Source of the DNA: Bradyrhizobium sp. CCH5-F6
GTDB taxonomy: Bacteria > Pseudomonadota > Alphaproteobacteria > Rhizobiales > Xanthobacteraceae
Length of the DNA: 30,844 bases
Reading direction: 5' to 3'
Assembly: GCF_001556045.1 (NCBI RefSeq)
Contig: NZ_LSIC01000187.1
Location: 1 to 30,844, forward strand
The position numbers were made by a program, and so were the translations under genes. The number at the start of each line of letters is the position of its first letter. Position 1 is the stretch's first letter. This document shows positions 23,732-30,844 of this stretch, piece by piece. Under the pieces are notes generated by a model. It saw nothing but the letters and a program-made list of their open reading frames with translations. It ran no database searches and was not told where the DNA came from.

Positions 23732-23898
23732 TTTGCCGCTTTCTTTGCCGCCAAATAGTAAAGCAAACAGAGGCACTAAGATAAGTTAAGACAGCATGAT
23801 TTGCCGGTTTTATTGCCGCTTTGGCGGGCAAAAATCCTCGTAACCCGCTGCCTGCTCCACTACCTCTGTGGAAAAGTTCCCCTCCTGCGCAGCAAGGG

Positions 23899-23925
23899 TT
23901 GCACCCTCGGCCCTTGTTCTATAAA
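23899..23925 (+). promoter_or_regulatory. candidate promoter of the plus-strand TIR-caspase operon
   Basis: TTGCAC (23899-23904) and TATAAA (23920-23925) lie 22 bp before the TIR start. The 15-bp spacer is short, so the -35 assignment is weak; the -10 is good. Confidence 0.35.
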
Positions 23926-23947
23926 TGTTCCCGCGGGCAGGAGGGAA

Positions 23948-24433
23948 ATGATGCCGATTAAGGTCTTTATTTCACACAAAAAAGAGGACACGGAGCAAGC
24001 TGGCGCCATTGCGGCACATCTTACCGCCAATGGCCTCTTCGTCTACCTGGACGGCATCGACGCGCAACTGGGAAAGAGTGGGCCGGATCTCGCTGACTAC
24101 ATCCGGGCCCAAATGGAAAAGTGCACCCAGTTGCTGGCGGTCATCAGTGCGCAAACCCAAGCCTCCTGGTGGGTGCCGTGGGAAATCGGGGTCGCGACCG
24201 AGAAAGAGCGATTTCTGGCCTCGTTCGTTTCCGGCAACGCCACGGTGCCGGAATTTCTGCAGAAATGGCCTTACCTCCGCACAAGGGCGGACCTTGACGC
24301 CTATGTCCGAGAATCAAAACGCGCAGAACTGCTGGTCGAAAATCGCGTCCAAAAGGGCGATCGATTGACGGCCCGCGCGCAAGGCTTCCGATCGTTTCAT
24401 ACGTCATTGAAGGCTTCTCTCGGGCAGCCTTGA
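23948..24433 (+). CDS. canonical TIR-domain protein, first gene of the plus-strand cassette
   Basis: This 161-residue protein is essentially one TIR domain: IKVFISHKKEDTEQAGAIA at the start, FVYLDGIDAQLG (BB-loop region), QLLAVISAQT, and SWWVPWEIGVATEKE with candidate catalytic Glu79. The WEIG form is typical of bacterial NAD-cleaving TIRs. The start at 23948 is decided by AGGAGGG directly upstream (a second ATG follows at once). A longer frame to 23801 has no supporting site. It lies 31 bp before the ThsB-like gene. It has no counterpart in the minus-strand cassette. Confidence 0.85.
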   Translation: MMPIKVFISHKKEDTEQAGAIAAHLTANGLFVYLDGIDAQLGKSGPDLADYIRAQMEKCTQLLAVISAQTQASWWVPWEIGVATEKERFLASFVSGNATVPEFLQKWPYLRTRADLDAYVRESKRAELLVENRVQKGDRLTARAQGFRSFHTSLKASLGQP

Positions 24434-24464
24434 GCAACAAACCTTGGTATCAGGAGAAGACAGC

Positions 24465-24791
24465 ATGGCTGCCACGAAAGTTGTTTTTGTTGCCTTTGCA
24501 ATCGAGGACGTGAAGCAACGCGATTTGCTGAAGGGGCAGTCTCTTCATCCGCGCGCTCCGTACGAGTTCATCGATATGTCGGTGAAGGAGACGTACGACA
24601 GCGGCTGGAAAGACAAGGTGCGGACGCGCATTCGCCGATCCGATGGCGTCATCGTCCTCGTCAGCAAGAACTCGACCTCCTCGACCGGGCAGAAGTGGGA
24701 AATCGCCTGCGCGAAGGAAGAGGGCAAGAAGATTCGTGGAATCTGGGCCTACAGCGATGACCGCACGGAGATTCAGGGCGTGTCGACCTGA
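24465..24791 (+). CDS. ThsB-like TIR protein, C-terminally shortened
   Basis: The protein has 108 residues and aligns without gaps to the other ThsB-like protein of this window over about the first 100: [57 protein letters not shown] with Glu79 conserved. It stops at TEIQGVST, about 20 residues before the paralogue's end, and so lacks the last strand and helix (GWSWANIKAF in the paralogue). AGGAGA precedes the ATG at about 8 nt. It may be a partner of the preceding TIR protein rather than a free-standing enzyme, or a decaying copy. Confidence 0.8.
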   Translation: MAATKVVFVAFAIEDVKQRDLLKGQSLHPRAPYEFIDMSVKETYDSGWKDKVRTRIRRSDGVIVLVSKNSTSSTGQKWEIACAKEEGKKIRGIWAYSDDRTEIQGVST

Positions 24792-24808
24792 CTCCCTGTA
24801 AGCCGGAC

Positions 24809-25804
24809 ATGCGCAAGGCTCTTATCGTTGGCGTCGATTACTATCACGACCTCACCCCGCTCAGCGGATGTGTGAGTGATGCAGATGCGGTAGCCGGCGT
24901 TCTGGCCCGAAATGCTGACGGAACAACGAATTTCACGACACCGAAGGTGCTGACCGCCACCGGCGCTCACAACCTGATCACCCGGCGGGCGCTGCGAGAC
25001 GCCATCGAGGCACTGTTCGCAGACCCTTCCGAGATCGCTCTCCTGTATTTCGCCGGCCATGGGTACGTCGACACGACCGGCGGCTACCTTTGTGCAAGCG
25101 ATTGCCGGGACGGCGATGACGGACTGGCGCTCAGTGATGTGATGACGTTCGCGAAGGCATCGAAAGCGGCGAACAAGATCATCATCCTGGATAGCTGCCA
25201 TGGCGGAATCGCGGGCAACCAGGCCGGCAAAGGCGGTCTCGCGGAGATCGGCGAGGGCATGACGCTTCTGACCGCGTCGACCGAGAACCAATACTCATAC
25301 GAGGGCGGGAACGGGGCGCCGGGCGTGTTCACCAACCTGCTTGTCGATGCATTGAACGGGGCGGCGGCCAATCTGGTTGGCGATGTCACGCCCGGCAGCG
25401 TATACGCCCATATCGACCAATCGCTGGGACCATGGGGTGGTCAGCGTCCCGTCTTCAAGACCAACGTCCGGTCGTTTGTGTCGTTGCGCAAGGCCACACC
25501 GCCGATTGCTCTCGAAGAGCTTCTGCAGCTCGCCATCCACTTCCCGCAACCGGGATTCAAGTTCCAGCTTGATCCGTCCTATGAGCCGGAAAGATCACAG
25601 GAAAAGCGCGACGATCCAGCGATCCCGCCGCCCGACCCGATAAGGAATGCCATCTTCAAGGTGCTCCAGAACTATGTCAGAGTGAATCTGGTTCGGCCCG
25701 TCGATGCGCCCCACATGTGGCATGCAGCGATGGAGAGCAAGTCGTGCGAGCTGACAGTTCTGGGCGAGCATTATCGTCGATTGGTAGCAGACAAGCTCAT
25801 CTGA
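24809..25804 (+). CDS. caspase-like protease, plus-strand cassette
   Basis: This 331-residue paralogue of the minus-strand caspase starts [20 protein letters not shown]. It has the His motif [12 protein letters not shown] (H84) and the Cys motif [13 protein letters not shown] (C130), so the dyad is intact. The C-terminal region shares [10 protein letters not shown], an insert rich in Pro and charged residues, and [20 protein letters not shown] with its paralogue, and ends in [11 protein letters not shown]. It starts 17 bp after the ThsB-like stop and is followed 15 bp later by the next gene. Activation by a TIR-made nucleotide and broad proteolysis are inferred from type IV Thoeris. Confidence 0.88.
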   Translation: MRKALIVGVDYYHDLTPLSGCVSDADAVAGVLARNADGTTNFTTPKVLTATGAHNLITRRALRDAIEALFADPSEIALLYFAGHGYVDTTGGYLCASDCRDGDDGLALSDVMTFAKASKAANKIIILDSCHGGIAGNQAGKGGLAEIGEGMTLLTASTENQYSYEGGNGAPGVFTNLLVDALNGAAANLVGDVTPGSVYAHIDQSLGPWGGQRPVFKTNVRSFVSLRKATPPIALEELLQLAIHFPQPGFKFQLDPSYEPERSQEKRDDPAIPPPDPIRNAIFKVLQNYVRVNLVRPVDAPHMWHAAMESKSCELTVLGEHYRRLVADKLI

Positions 25805-25819
25805 GACCGGGGAGGCGGG

Positions 25820-26119
25820 ATGTCCGACAAGCAATTTACTGTATCCTTCGCCTCGTTGATCGAAGAGCTTGCCGCGCTTGAGCATCGGCGTTGGGCGCAC
25901 TGGCAGCGCTATGTTCATGAAAAAGGCGAGCGCCGCCCCGACGGTTCAGTGGTCTTGCCGGCAGAGCTTGTTGCTCGGTGGGAACGCCTGATCAACACCC
26001 CGTACGAAGAGCTCACAAACGAAGAAAAGGACAGCGACCGCGAGCAGGTGCAGAAATATCTGCCGATCCTGAAGCGTTGGCTGCAGCGCGTTCGCGGAGA
26101 AAACGAAGGTAATGCCTGA
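25820..26119 (+). CDS. small RyR-like protein, 99 aa
   Basis: The protein contains LAALEHRRWAHWQRYVHEKG, then VLPAELVARWERLINTPYEE and LTNEEKDSDREQVQKYLP. The order of an E-H-x-R-W helix, a basic middle and E-K-x-x-D-R-E-Q recalls bacterial RyR (ryanodine-receptor repeat) domains, proposed as ligand-sensing modules in conflict systems. The resemblance is by eye and modest. GGGGAGG precedes the ATG. It overlaps the phosphoesterase gene by 8 bp, so it is firmly within the operon. It might sense or bind the nucleotide signal or a target. Confidence 0.6.
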   Translation: MSDKQFTVSFASLIEELAALEHRRWAHWQRYVHEKGERRPDGSVVLPAELVARWERLINTPYEELTNEEKDSDREQVQKYLPILKRWLQRVRGENEGNA

Positions 26120-27491
26120 ATCATTCAAGTGCTTCCGTGACCCGCTCCTTTCCCTGTATCAATCGGCCGTCACTGAAATTGCCAAGAAAATCGACAAGGG
26201 AGCGGCCGCGGCTCCCCGGAGCCGTGCCGGGCTGCAGCGATCCATGGTCAGCACTCTCCCCGGTATCGCGGCGGACATCGCCGAGCGGGAATATAGTCGC
26301 GCGACGGGAGGTGTGGCGCCTGCTTCCCCAGCAGGGCCCTCTGCACGAGAACTGTCGAAGTCCGGCATTGCTGAGGTCTGTGCCGAATGGGGGTGGCGCT
26401 ACATGAAAGCGCTGGCGGCCTCCGATGCCAACGCCATCCAGCAACTCGAGAACGAGTTCACCGCCGGGACTTGCGATCCCGCATGGTTCAGCACCCTGGT
26501 GGAATACAGGCGCTTTTTCGAGAACGGCAAGCGTAAGCCCATTCCTTACGTCCCGGCGCCCGCTGTCGGTCCGAAGACGATCGAGATCAAGGCCAACTCA
26601 CGTATCGCGTTGATGGGAGACTGGGGCACGGGAGCCATACCTGCCATCGAGGTCTTGCAGCGCATCGCCGATGAGCATCCCGATATACTCTTGCATCTCG
26701 GCGACATCTACTACTCGGGCACAGCCGCGGAATGTCAATCGAACTTCATCGATCCGATCGACTCCATTCTCCGCAAGGACAAGGCGTTGCCGGTGTTTTC
26801 GCTGTCAGGCAACCACGATATGTACTGTGGAGGCGTGGGTTTCTACGACCTCATAACGAAGCTGAACCCTGCGCCCTTCACGCAGCCAGCCAGTTTCTTC
26901 TGTCTGCGATCAGCGGACGAGAAATGGCAATTGCTCGCCATGGATACCGGTTTGCACGATGACAATCCGGCCGCTGTCGCTGGCGCACTCACTTACCTTG
27001 AAGAAGATGAGCTGGACTGGCACTGCGACCGCATCAGGGAATTCTCCGGCCGGACCATCCTGCTGTCTCATCACCAGTTGTTCTCTGCTTTCTCTCCCAT
27101 TGGGGCCGCCGATCCGCAGGGTAAGCGGTCTGCAGTCAATCCCTTGCTGCTCAAAGCTTTTCAGCAGATGACAGCAACAAAGGCGATTGCCGCCTGGTTC
27201 TGGGGGCATGAGCACACTCTCAGCATCTACCAGCCATTTGCCGGGCTGGAGCGAGGCCGTTGCGTGGGCCACGGCGCTGTCCCTGTCTCCGTCATTGACG
27301 AGATCTACAAACCGGTCTCCGGTCTTACAGAGACACCAGCTTTGATTGATCAGTCGCGGCTCGCGACGCGAGGAGGCGTTTACAATCACGGCTACGCGCT
27401 TCTAAGCCTCGAAGCCGATCTATGCAGAGCCGAGTATTATCAATCGACGGCTAAAGGCCGCGAACTGATGTACAGCGAATCATTTCGTTAG
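26112..27491 (+). CDS. calcineurin-like metallophosphoesterase, last gene of the plus-strand cassette
   Basis: This 459-residue protein has an N-terminal helical region (about 1-155) and a complete metallophosphoesterase domain. Metal-binding motifs appear in order: GDWG (169-172), GDIYYSG (197-203), GNHD (233-236), SHHQ (319-322) and GHEH (365-368). No signal peptide is present, so it acts in the cytoplasm. Such enzymes hydrolyse phosphodiesters including cyclic nucleotides, or proteins. The 8-bp overlap with the RyR-like gene places it in the TIR-caspase operon. Breaking down a TIR-made signal or acting as an extra nuclease-type effector are both plausible. Confidence 0.88.
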   Translation: MPESFKCFRDPLLSLYQSAVTEIAKKIDKGAAAAPRSRAGLQRSMVSTLPGIAADIAEREYSRATGGVAPASPAGPSARELSKSGIAEVCAEWGWRYMKALAASDANAIQQLENEFTAGTCDPAWFSTLVEYRRFFENGKRKPIPYVPAPAVGPKTIEIKANSRIALMGDWGTGAIPAIEVLQRIADEHPDILLHLGDIYYSGTAAECQSNFIDPIDSILRKDKALPVFSLSGNHDMYCGGVGFYDLITKLNPAPFTQPASFFCLRSADEKWQLLAMDTGLHDDNPAAVAGALTYLEEDELDWHCDRIREFSGRTILLSHHQLFSAFSPIGAADPQGKRSAVNPLLLKAFQQMTATKAIAAWFWGHEHTLSIYQPFAGLERGRCVGHGAVPVSVIDEIYKPVSGLTETPALIDQSRLATRGGVYNHGYALLSLEADLCRAEYYQSTAKGRELMYSESFR

Positions 27492-27605
27492 CCCCAGGCT
27501 GGCAGCGAAGCCTTCACGGATGGCGCTGCTGTTGCCCGATCGTCTGCACTAATCACTGTCCTCGAATCAGCGGCGGCTCTGTATCATCGGCCCGGGAGAA
27601 CCGAT

Positions 27606-28202
27606 ATGCAGCGGGTCAACACGGCGGCCCTTGTCGAGGGACTTAAGCTCGAAGTTTCGTCCAACTTTCCCTTCCTTGAGGGCGAAACATTTGAGGAGTG
27701 GATATCGCGGGCGAACCAGCTCCTGAATCCATCTCAGCGCGCCATGCTTGCGGCTAGTATTGGCACGGTGCAGCGCAAGTTGGTCGCCGAGCGCTCTGCG
27801 CAAAAGCGTGCTTGGATCGCTGCTGCCCGTTTGGAATTTCAACCAGGACGCCGACAAGCCTGCTTTGTTTGCGGGGGATTCGAACCAATCGCGCAGGCGC
27901 ACCATGTCGTGCCCCTGAACGAGCAGTTCGAACATGGCTTCGATAAACCCGATCACGAGTACGAGTGGCTTTGCCCGAACCACCATGTCATCTTGCATCT
28001 CTGCATTGATCGCAGCGCTTCGACCCAGAGTTTGGGGCGCCGGATCGCTCCCAGCATGGCCGACATACCGCTGGAGCACTTCGACAAGCTGATGGAGTTG
28101 GTCGGTCGTGCTGGTCGGACGACCCATCGGCCCCGATCGTCGCCGCAGCTCGCCGCTAGCTGGTCGGCGGCTTTTGCGAGATCATCAGCGAGAACGTCGT
28201 GA
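27606..28202 (+). CDS. HNH endonuclease-like protein
   Basis: This 198-residue protein has a helical N-terminal part and an HNH motif: CFVCGG (Cys86, Cys89), AQAHHVVPL (His99, His100) and WLCPNHHVILH (Cys123, His126, His127, His131). This gives both the zinc knuckles and the catalytic histidine. GGGAG precedes the ATG by about 8 nt. It is separated by 114 bp from the phosphoesterase and so probably has its own promoter. Its 3' end overlaps the convergent frameshifted gene by 47 bp. A restriction-like role in defence is inferred. Confidence 0.82.
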   Translation: MQRVNTAALVEGLKLEVSSNFPFLEGETFEEWISRANQLLNPSQRAMLAASIGTVQRKLVAERSAQKRAWIAAARLEFQPGRRQACFVCGGFEPIAQAHHVVPLNEQFEHGFDKPDHEYEWLCPNHHVILHLCIDRSASTQSLGRRIAPSMADIPLEHFDKLMELVGRAGRTTHRPRSSPQLAASWSAAFARSSARTS

Positions 28203-28757
28203 TCTCTTCCAGATCAGGAAATTCGTCTGCCTCTCGGCCCCACCAACTCTGCGCATCCTTGTAAAAGATGTGCAGGAACTTATGGAACCGATCGTAGAAA
28301 TCCGACATGTTGAGCTTCGGTCGCTTGATCCCAGCATGCGCGAGCGCAATGTTCCTGGCGCGGCGAAATTCGGTGGGCAGTGATGGCGGGATGCTCTCGG
28401 GAAATGCGCTGATGTGATTTTCCCAACTGGGGGCCGTGCCGTCCAGGATGGCGTCCCGTCTCTTCGGCAATGACTCTGCAAATAGCTGGCAATGTACTTG
28501 TCAGCATTGACAGCCTGCAGCGTGCTAATGGCGTGACGATCGCGTGCAATGGCGCAGAGCGCAAATTCATAAAGGTGGTGGACGAATCTCGCGTAGGCGT
28601 CATGCGCCTTGTAAGCCCGCCGCCGATCCTGCCCTTGCATGATTAGGTCTTCCCCCGCGGAGGCGAACTGTCTGAAGGCCTCATCGCAGCGCAGAAATTC
28701 GTGCTTCAGGGCGATGAAGAGCGCCTTATCAGTCTCATCGCCGATCGTGAATTTCAT
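28156..28757 (-). pseudogene. frameshifted gene with a HEPN-like RN-x4-H motif
   Basis: Two minus-strand frames join into one protein of about 200 residues if a single-base shift near 28470-28480 is repaired. The first part (MKFTIGDETDKALFIALKHE ... ADKYIASYLQ) is helical. The second contains SLPTEFRRARNIALAHAGIK, in which RNIALAH fits the RNase motif R-N-x4-6-H of HEPN domains, then MSDFYDRFHKFLHIFYKD. HEPN proteins are frequent toxins in defence systems. Either the gene is dead or the base call is wrong. It converges on the HNH gene. Confidence 0.6.
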
Positions 28758-28837
28758 CTCGTCTAACTCATCTCCGGCTTCTTCTTAGGTTTCTTGCGCA
28801 AGATAATTGACGATGGCGTTGAAGTTAAAGCGGCGAC

Positions 28838-28863
28838 CGTGTAATCGGGCACACGATTACACG
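28838..28863. repeat. palindrome built from CGTGTAATCG
   Basis: CGTGTAATCG (28838-28847) and CGATTACACG (28854-28863) form a perfect 10-bp inverted repeat around GGCACA. The same decamer recurs at 30726-30735, after the DUF2130 gene. Confidence 0.6.
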
Positions 28864-28896
28864 ATTTTGGGCTTCCACGATCCAGAAGTCCTTATC

Positions 28897-28926
28897 AAAC
28901 AAAAGGCCCCGCTCAGGCACGGGGTC
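28897..28926 (-). terminator. terminator-like hairpin on the minus strand
   Basis: On the minus strand GACCCCG (28926-28920) pairs with CGGGGCC (28911-28905), with one wobble pair, around an 8-nt loop, and is followed by TTTTGTTT. It would end minus-strand transcripts entering from about 29 kb. Confidence 0.5.
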
Positions 28927-29000
28927 TGCGCTGCCCTTAACAGCGCTGCGAGCAGCATACCTCACGACAGCGCAGCAGCCAACCAGCGCTATCTGTAACC

Positions 29001-29252
29001 TCATTGCTTCCCGCCAGGGATCACGGTCGGCTTCCACGGCGAGCTTTCCCTGATCGAGGCGATCATGGCTTCGATGCCGTCAGCGACGAGGGGAGACAAC
29101 TCATCCCTAGCGCCCTCGTTGGTCGCCGCGCGGGGGATTGCCCGAGCAAAATGCGCAAAACCACAGCGCTTGACTTGACCCTCCAAATTCGCTCGTCGTA
29201 ATTCTGTTCTCGTGCGGCCGATTCTGTCGGCCCGTCCCATTTTGAATGACAA
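29001..29252 (-). CDS. hypothetical 83-aa protein
   Basis: The frame ends in a protein-like segment ([37 protein letters not shown]) and a terminator-like hairpin lies 75 bp downstream. No family is recognised. The start is uncertain: the first ATG (29252) lies only 30 bp from the divergent DUF2130 start. It could be the tail of a truncated gene. Confidence 0.35.
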   Translation of the reverse strand: MSFKMGRADRIGRTRTELRRANLEGQVKRCGFAHFARAIPRAATNEGARDELSPLVADGIEAMIASIRESSPWKPTVIPGGKQ

Positions 29253-29281
29253 CAGCAGCCACCACGATCCGGCCAGGAACC

Positions 29282-30691
29282 ATGCACGAGATCATCTGTC
29301 CCCACTGTGACAAGGCCTTCAAGGTCGATGAGTCCGGTTACGCGGATATCCTGAAGCAGGTCCGTGACGCGGATTTCGCTGAGCAGCTCCACGAACGGCT
29401 GGAGCTGGCCGAGCGCGACAAGCAGAGCGCCGTTGAATTGGCCAAGGCCCAGGTAAGCAGCGATCTGCAGAAGACAACGGCTGCTAAAGACGCTGAAATC
29501 CAGGACTTGAAGTCCAAGCTTGAGGGGAGTGGCGTTGCCCAGAAGCTCGCGGTTGCTGAAGCGCTCAGCGCCGTCGAAAAGGAGCGGGACAGGCTCGCGA
29601 ACGCGCTGGCCGAGTCCGAGCGCGAAAAGAAGGCGGCCTCGGAGCTTGCTGACGCGCTCCTGGCGAGCGAGCAGCACAAGATTGCTGCTGCCAAGGAAAA
29701 AGAAATCCAGGAGCTGAAGGCCAAGCTTCAGGCCGTCGAGCTTGAGAAGAAGCTCGCCGTGACTGAAGCGGTCGGTGCGATCGAGAAAGAGCGCGATGAG
29801 CTGAAGAACGGCATCAAGCAGGTGCAGCTTGAAAAGCAACTCTCCGAGCAGTCGCTCAAGGACAAGTACGAAACCCAGATCAAGGATCGCGATGACGCGA
29901 TCGAGCGTCTCAAGGATATGAAGGCCCGCCTCTCGACCAAGATGGTCGGTGAGACCTTGGAGCAGCACTGCGAGACCGAGTTCAACCGGGTGCGCTCGAT
30001 GGCGTTTCCGCGGGCGTATTTCGAGAAAGACAACGACGCGCGGACTGGCAGCAAAGGCGATTACATCTTCCGGGATTCCGACGATGCCGGCACAGAGATC
30101 ATCTCGATCATGTTTGAGATGAAGAACGAGAGTGACAAAACCGCCACGAAAGGCAAGAACGAAGACTTCCTCAAGGAGCTCGACCGGGACCGGACCGAGA
30201 AGGGCTGCGAATATGCCATCCTGGTCTCGTTGCTTGAACCGGACAACGAGCTCTACAATGCTGGCATCGTCGATGTCTTTCACCGCTACTCGAAAATGTA
30301 TGTCATCCGGCCGCAGTTCTTCCTGCCGATGATTACGCTCCTGAGGAATGCGGCCATCAGTTCGCTGAAGTACAAGACCGAGCTTGCGCTCGTGAAAGCG
30401 CAGAATGTCGACATCACCCAGTTTGAAAGCCAGCTCGAAACGTTCAAGGCAGCATTCTCAAAGAACTATGATCTTGCTTCGCGGCACTTCCAGACGGCAA
30501 TCGCCGAGATCGATAAGTCGATCGACCACCTGCAGAAGACCAAGGATGCCTTGATCGGTGCGGATCGCAACCTGCGCCTTGCCAATGACAAGGCACAGGA
30601 CGTGACGATCAAGAAGCTGACCCGGGGCAATCCGACGATGGCGGCGAAATTCGCGGAGCTTAAGAGCCCGCCTGCCGAAGCCGCGGAGTGA
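29282..30691 (+). CDS. DUF2130 protein with long coiled coil and nuclease-like core
   Basis: This 469-residue protein starts [17 protein letters not shown], a one-knuckle zinc-ribbon-like opening (Cys6, Cys9). A long Glu/Lys/Ala coiled coil spans about 28-215. The DUF2130 core begins at [20 protein letters not shown] (218-237). Within it [10 protein letters not shown] (D260) and SIMFEMKNE (E279, K281) follow the D...E-x-K pattern of restriction-endonuclease-like folds. AGGAA precedes the ATG at 29282. DUF2130 proteins are widespread but uncharacterised. Nuclease activity and a defence role are inferred from the motif and the location. Confidence 0.9.
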   Translation: MHEIICPHCDKAFKVDESGYADILKQVRDADFAEQLHERLELAERDKQSAVELAKAQVSSDLQKTTAAKDAEIQDLKSKLEGSGVAQKLAVAEALSAVEKERDRLANALAESEREKKAASELADALLASEQHKIAAAKEKEIQELKAKLQAVELEKKLAVTEAVGAIEKERDELKNGIKQVQLEKQLSEQSLKDKYETQIKDRDDAIERLKDMKARLSTKMVGETLEQHCETEFNRVRSMAFPRAYFEKDNDARTGSKGDYIFRDSDDAGTEIISIMFEMKNESDKTATKGKNEDFLKELDRDRTEKGCEYAILVSLLEPDNELYNAGIVDVFHRYSKMYVIRPQFFLPMITLLRNAAISSLKYKTELALVKAQNVDITQFESQLETFKAAFSKNYDLASRHFQTAIAEIDKSIDHLQKTKDALIGADRNLRLANDKAQDVTIKKLTRGNPTMAAKFAELKSPPAEAAE

Positions 30692-30720
30692 GGCGGTTAA
30701 AGTAGTGAGTCCGTGCGCGC

Positions 30721-30748
30721 GAAATCGTGTAATCGAATTCACGATTTC
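30721..30748. repeat. inverted repeat after the DUF2130 gene
   Basis: GAAATCGTG (30721-30729) and CACGATTTC (30740-30748) form a perfect 9-bp inverted repeat with a 10-nt loop. It contains CGTGTAATCG (30726-30735), also found in the palindrome at 28838. No T-run follows. Confidence 0.55.
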
Positions 30749-30787
30749 ACGGTCTGACGCCGGAAGGGCGGCGGTTAGCCGAAGATA

Positions 30788-30844
30788 TGTGCGGATTCCG
30801 ACGAAGTCGCCCGGGTGTACCGATATGAAGTCGCCCGGGGATTC
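30788..30844. mobile_element. possible left end of an IS21-family element
   Basis: From TGTGCGGATTCCGA the sequence carries two direct copies of GAAGTCGCCCGGG (30803-30815 and 30827-30839), 24 bp apart, next to repeated ATTCC/GGATTC segments. IS21-family ends carry multiple repeated transposase-binding sites of this kind after a TG start. The element, if present, continues outside the window. Confidence 0.35.

Noticed and set aside
406..27585. A 13-bp identity GCGGCTCTGTATC at 406-418 and 27573-27585.
   Set aside because: It is too short and isolated to call a repeat; the flanks differ and no boundary structure accompanies it.
29063..30283. A 406-codon minus-strand frame rich in Leu, Phe and Val that could suggest a membrane protein.
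   Set aside because: It is the antisense of the DUF2130 coiled coil; Glu/Lys codons read in reverse give hydrophobic residues.
1..30844. CRISPR arrays or tandem repeat arrays.
   Set aside because: No regularly spaced repeats were seen; the only repeated palindromes are the two parS-type sets and scattered operators.

Overview
The window looks like an accessory plasmid, or a plasmid-derived region, of an alphaproteobacterium of the order Hyphomicrobiales (Rhizobiales). The evidence is a complete repABC replication and partition operon, an RHE_PE00001-type (DUF1612 plus HTH) protein, DUF736 and WGR small proteins, a decayed traG, and high-GC coding sequence throughout. No tRNA, rRNA, CRISPR array or complete transposase was seen.

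Layout. Positions 1-3.2 kb hold toxin-antitoxin genes (a ParE/RelE-like toxin and a VapBC pair) and the RHE_PE00001-like gene. Positions 3.2-8 kb hold the repABC module. It has four perfect copies of a 16-bp parS-like palindrome, one of them inside the repB reading frame, a predicted antisense ctRNA between repB and repC, and a hairpin that can hide the repC ribosome binding site. Positions 8-11 kb are a decaying plasmid backbone: DUF736, a WGR protein, a conserved 137-aa protein and a traG pseudogene. Positions 11-15.1 kb hold a second, unrelated partition system of IncC/KorB type with three copies of its own palindrome, followed by a probable oriT, mobC and a VirD2/MobA-type relaxase. The molecule therefore looks mobilizable and mosaic, built from two plasmid lineages.

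Positions 15.2-30.8 kb are a dense defence island: an AbiE toxin-antitoxin pair; a TIR protein with a Ser/Tyr/Gly-rich N-terminus and a 69-aa partner; an XRE regulator with an ImmA/IrrE protease; two divergent cassettes that each pair a small ThsB-like (MTH538-type) TIR protein with a caspase-like protease; a Fic protein between them; an HNH protein; a frameshifted gene with a HEPN-like RN...H motif; and a DUF2130 coiled-coil protein with nuclease-like residues.

The most interesting feature is the pair of TIR-plus-caspase cassettes (about 19.98-22.40 kb on the minus strand, 23.95-27.49 kb on the plus strand). Their two core proteins are clear paralogues and match the logic of type IV Thoeris, in which a TIR enzyme makes a cyclic ADP-ribose isomer that activates a caspase-like protease. 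The accessory genes differ. The minus cassette ends with an uncharacterised 342-aa protein. The plus cassette starts with a second, canonical TIR protein, carries a C-terminally shortened ThsB-like protein, and adds a small RyR-like protein and a calcineurin-like phosphoesterase. The phosphoesterase is a candidate for removing the signal or acting as an extra effector. This five-gene layout is the best candidate here for an undescribed variant system. All assignments come from reading the sequence by eye; no database search was run.
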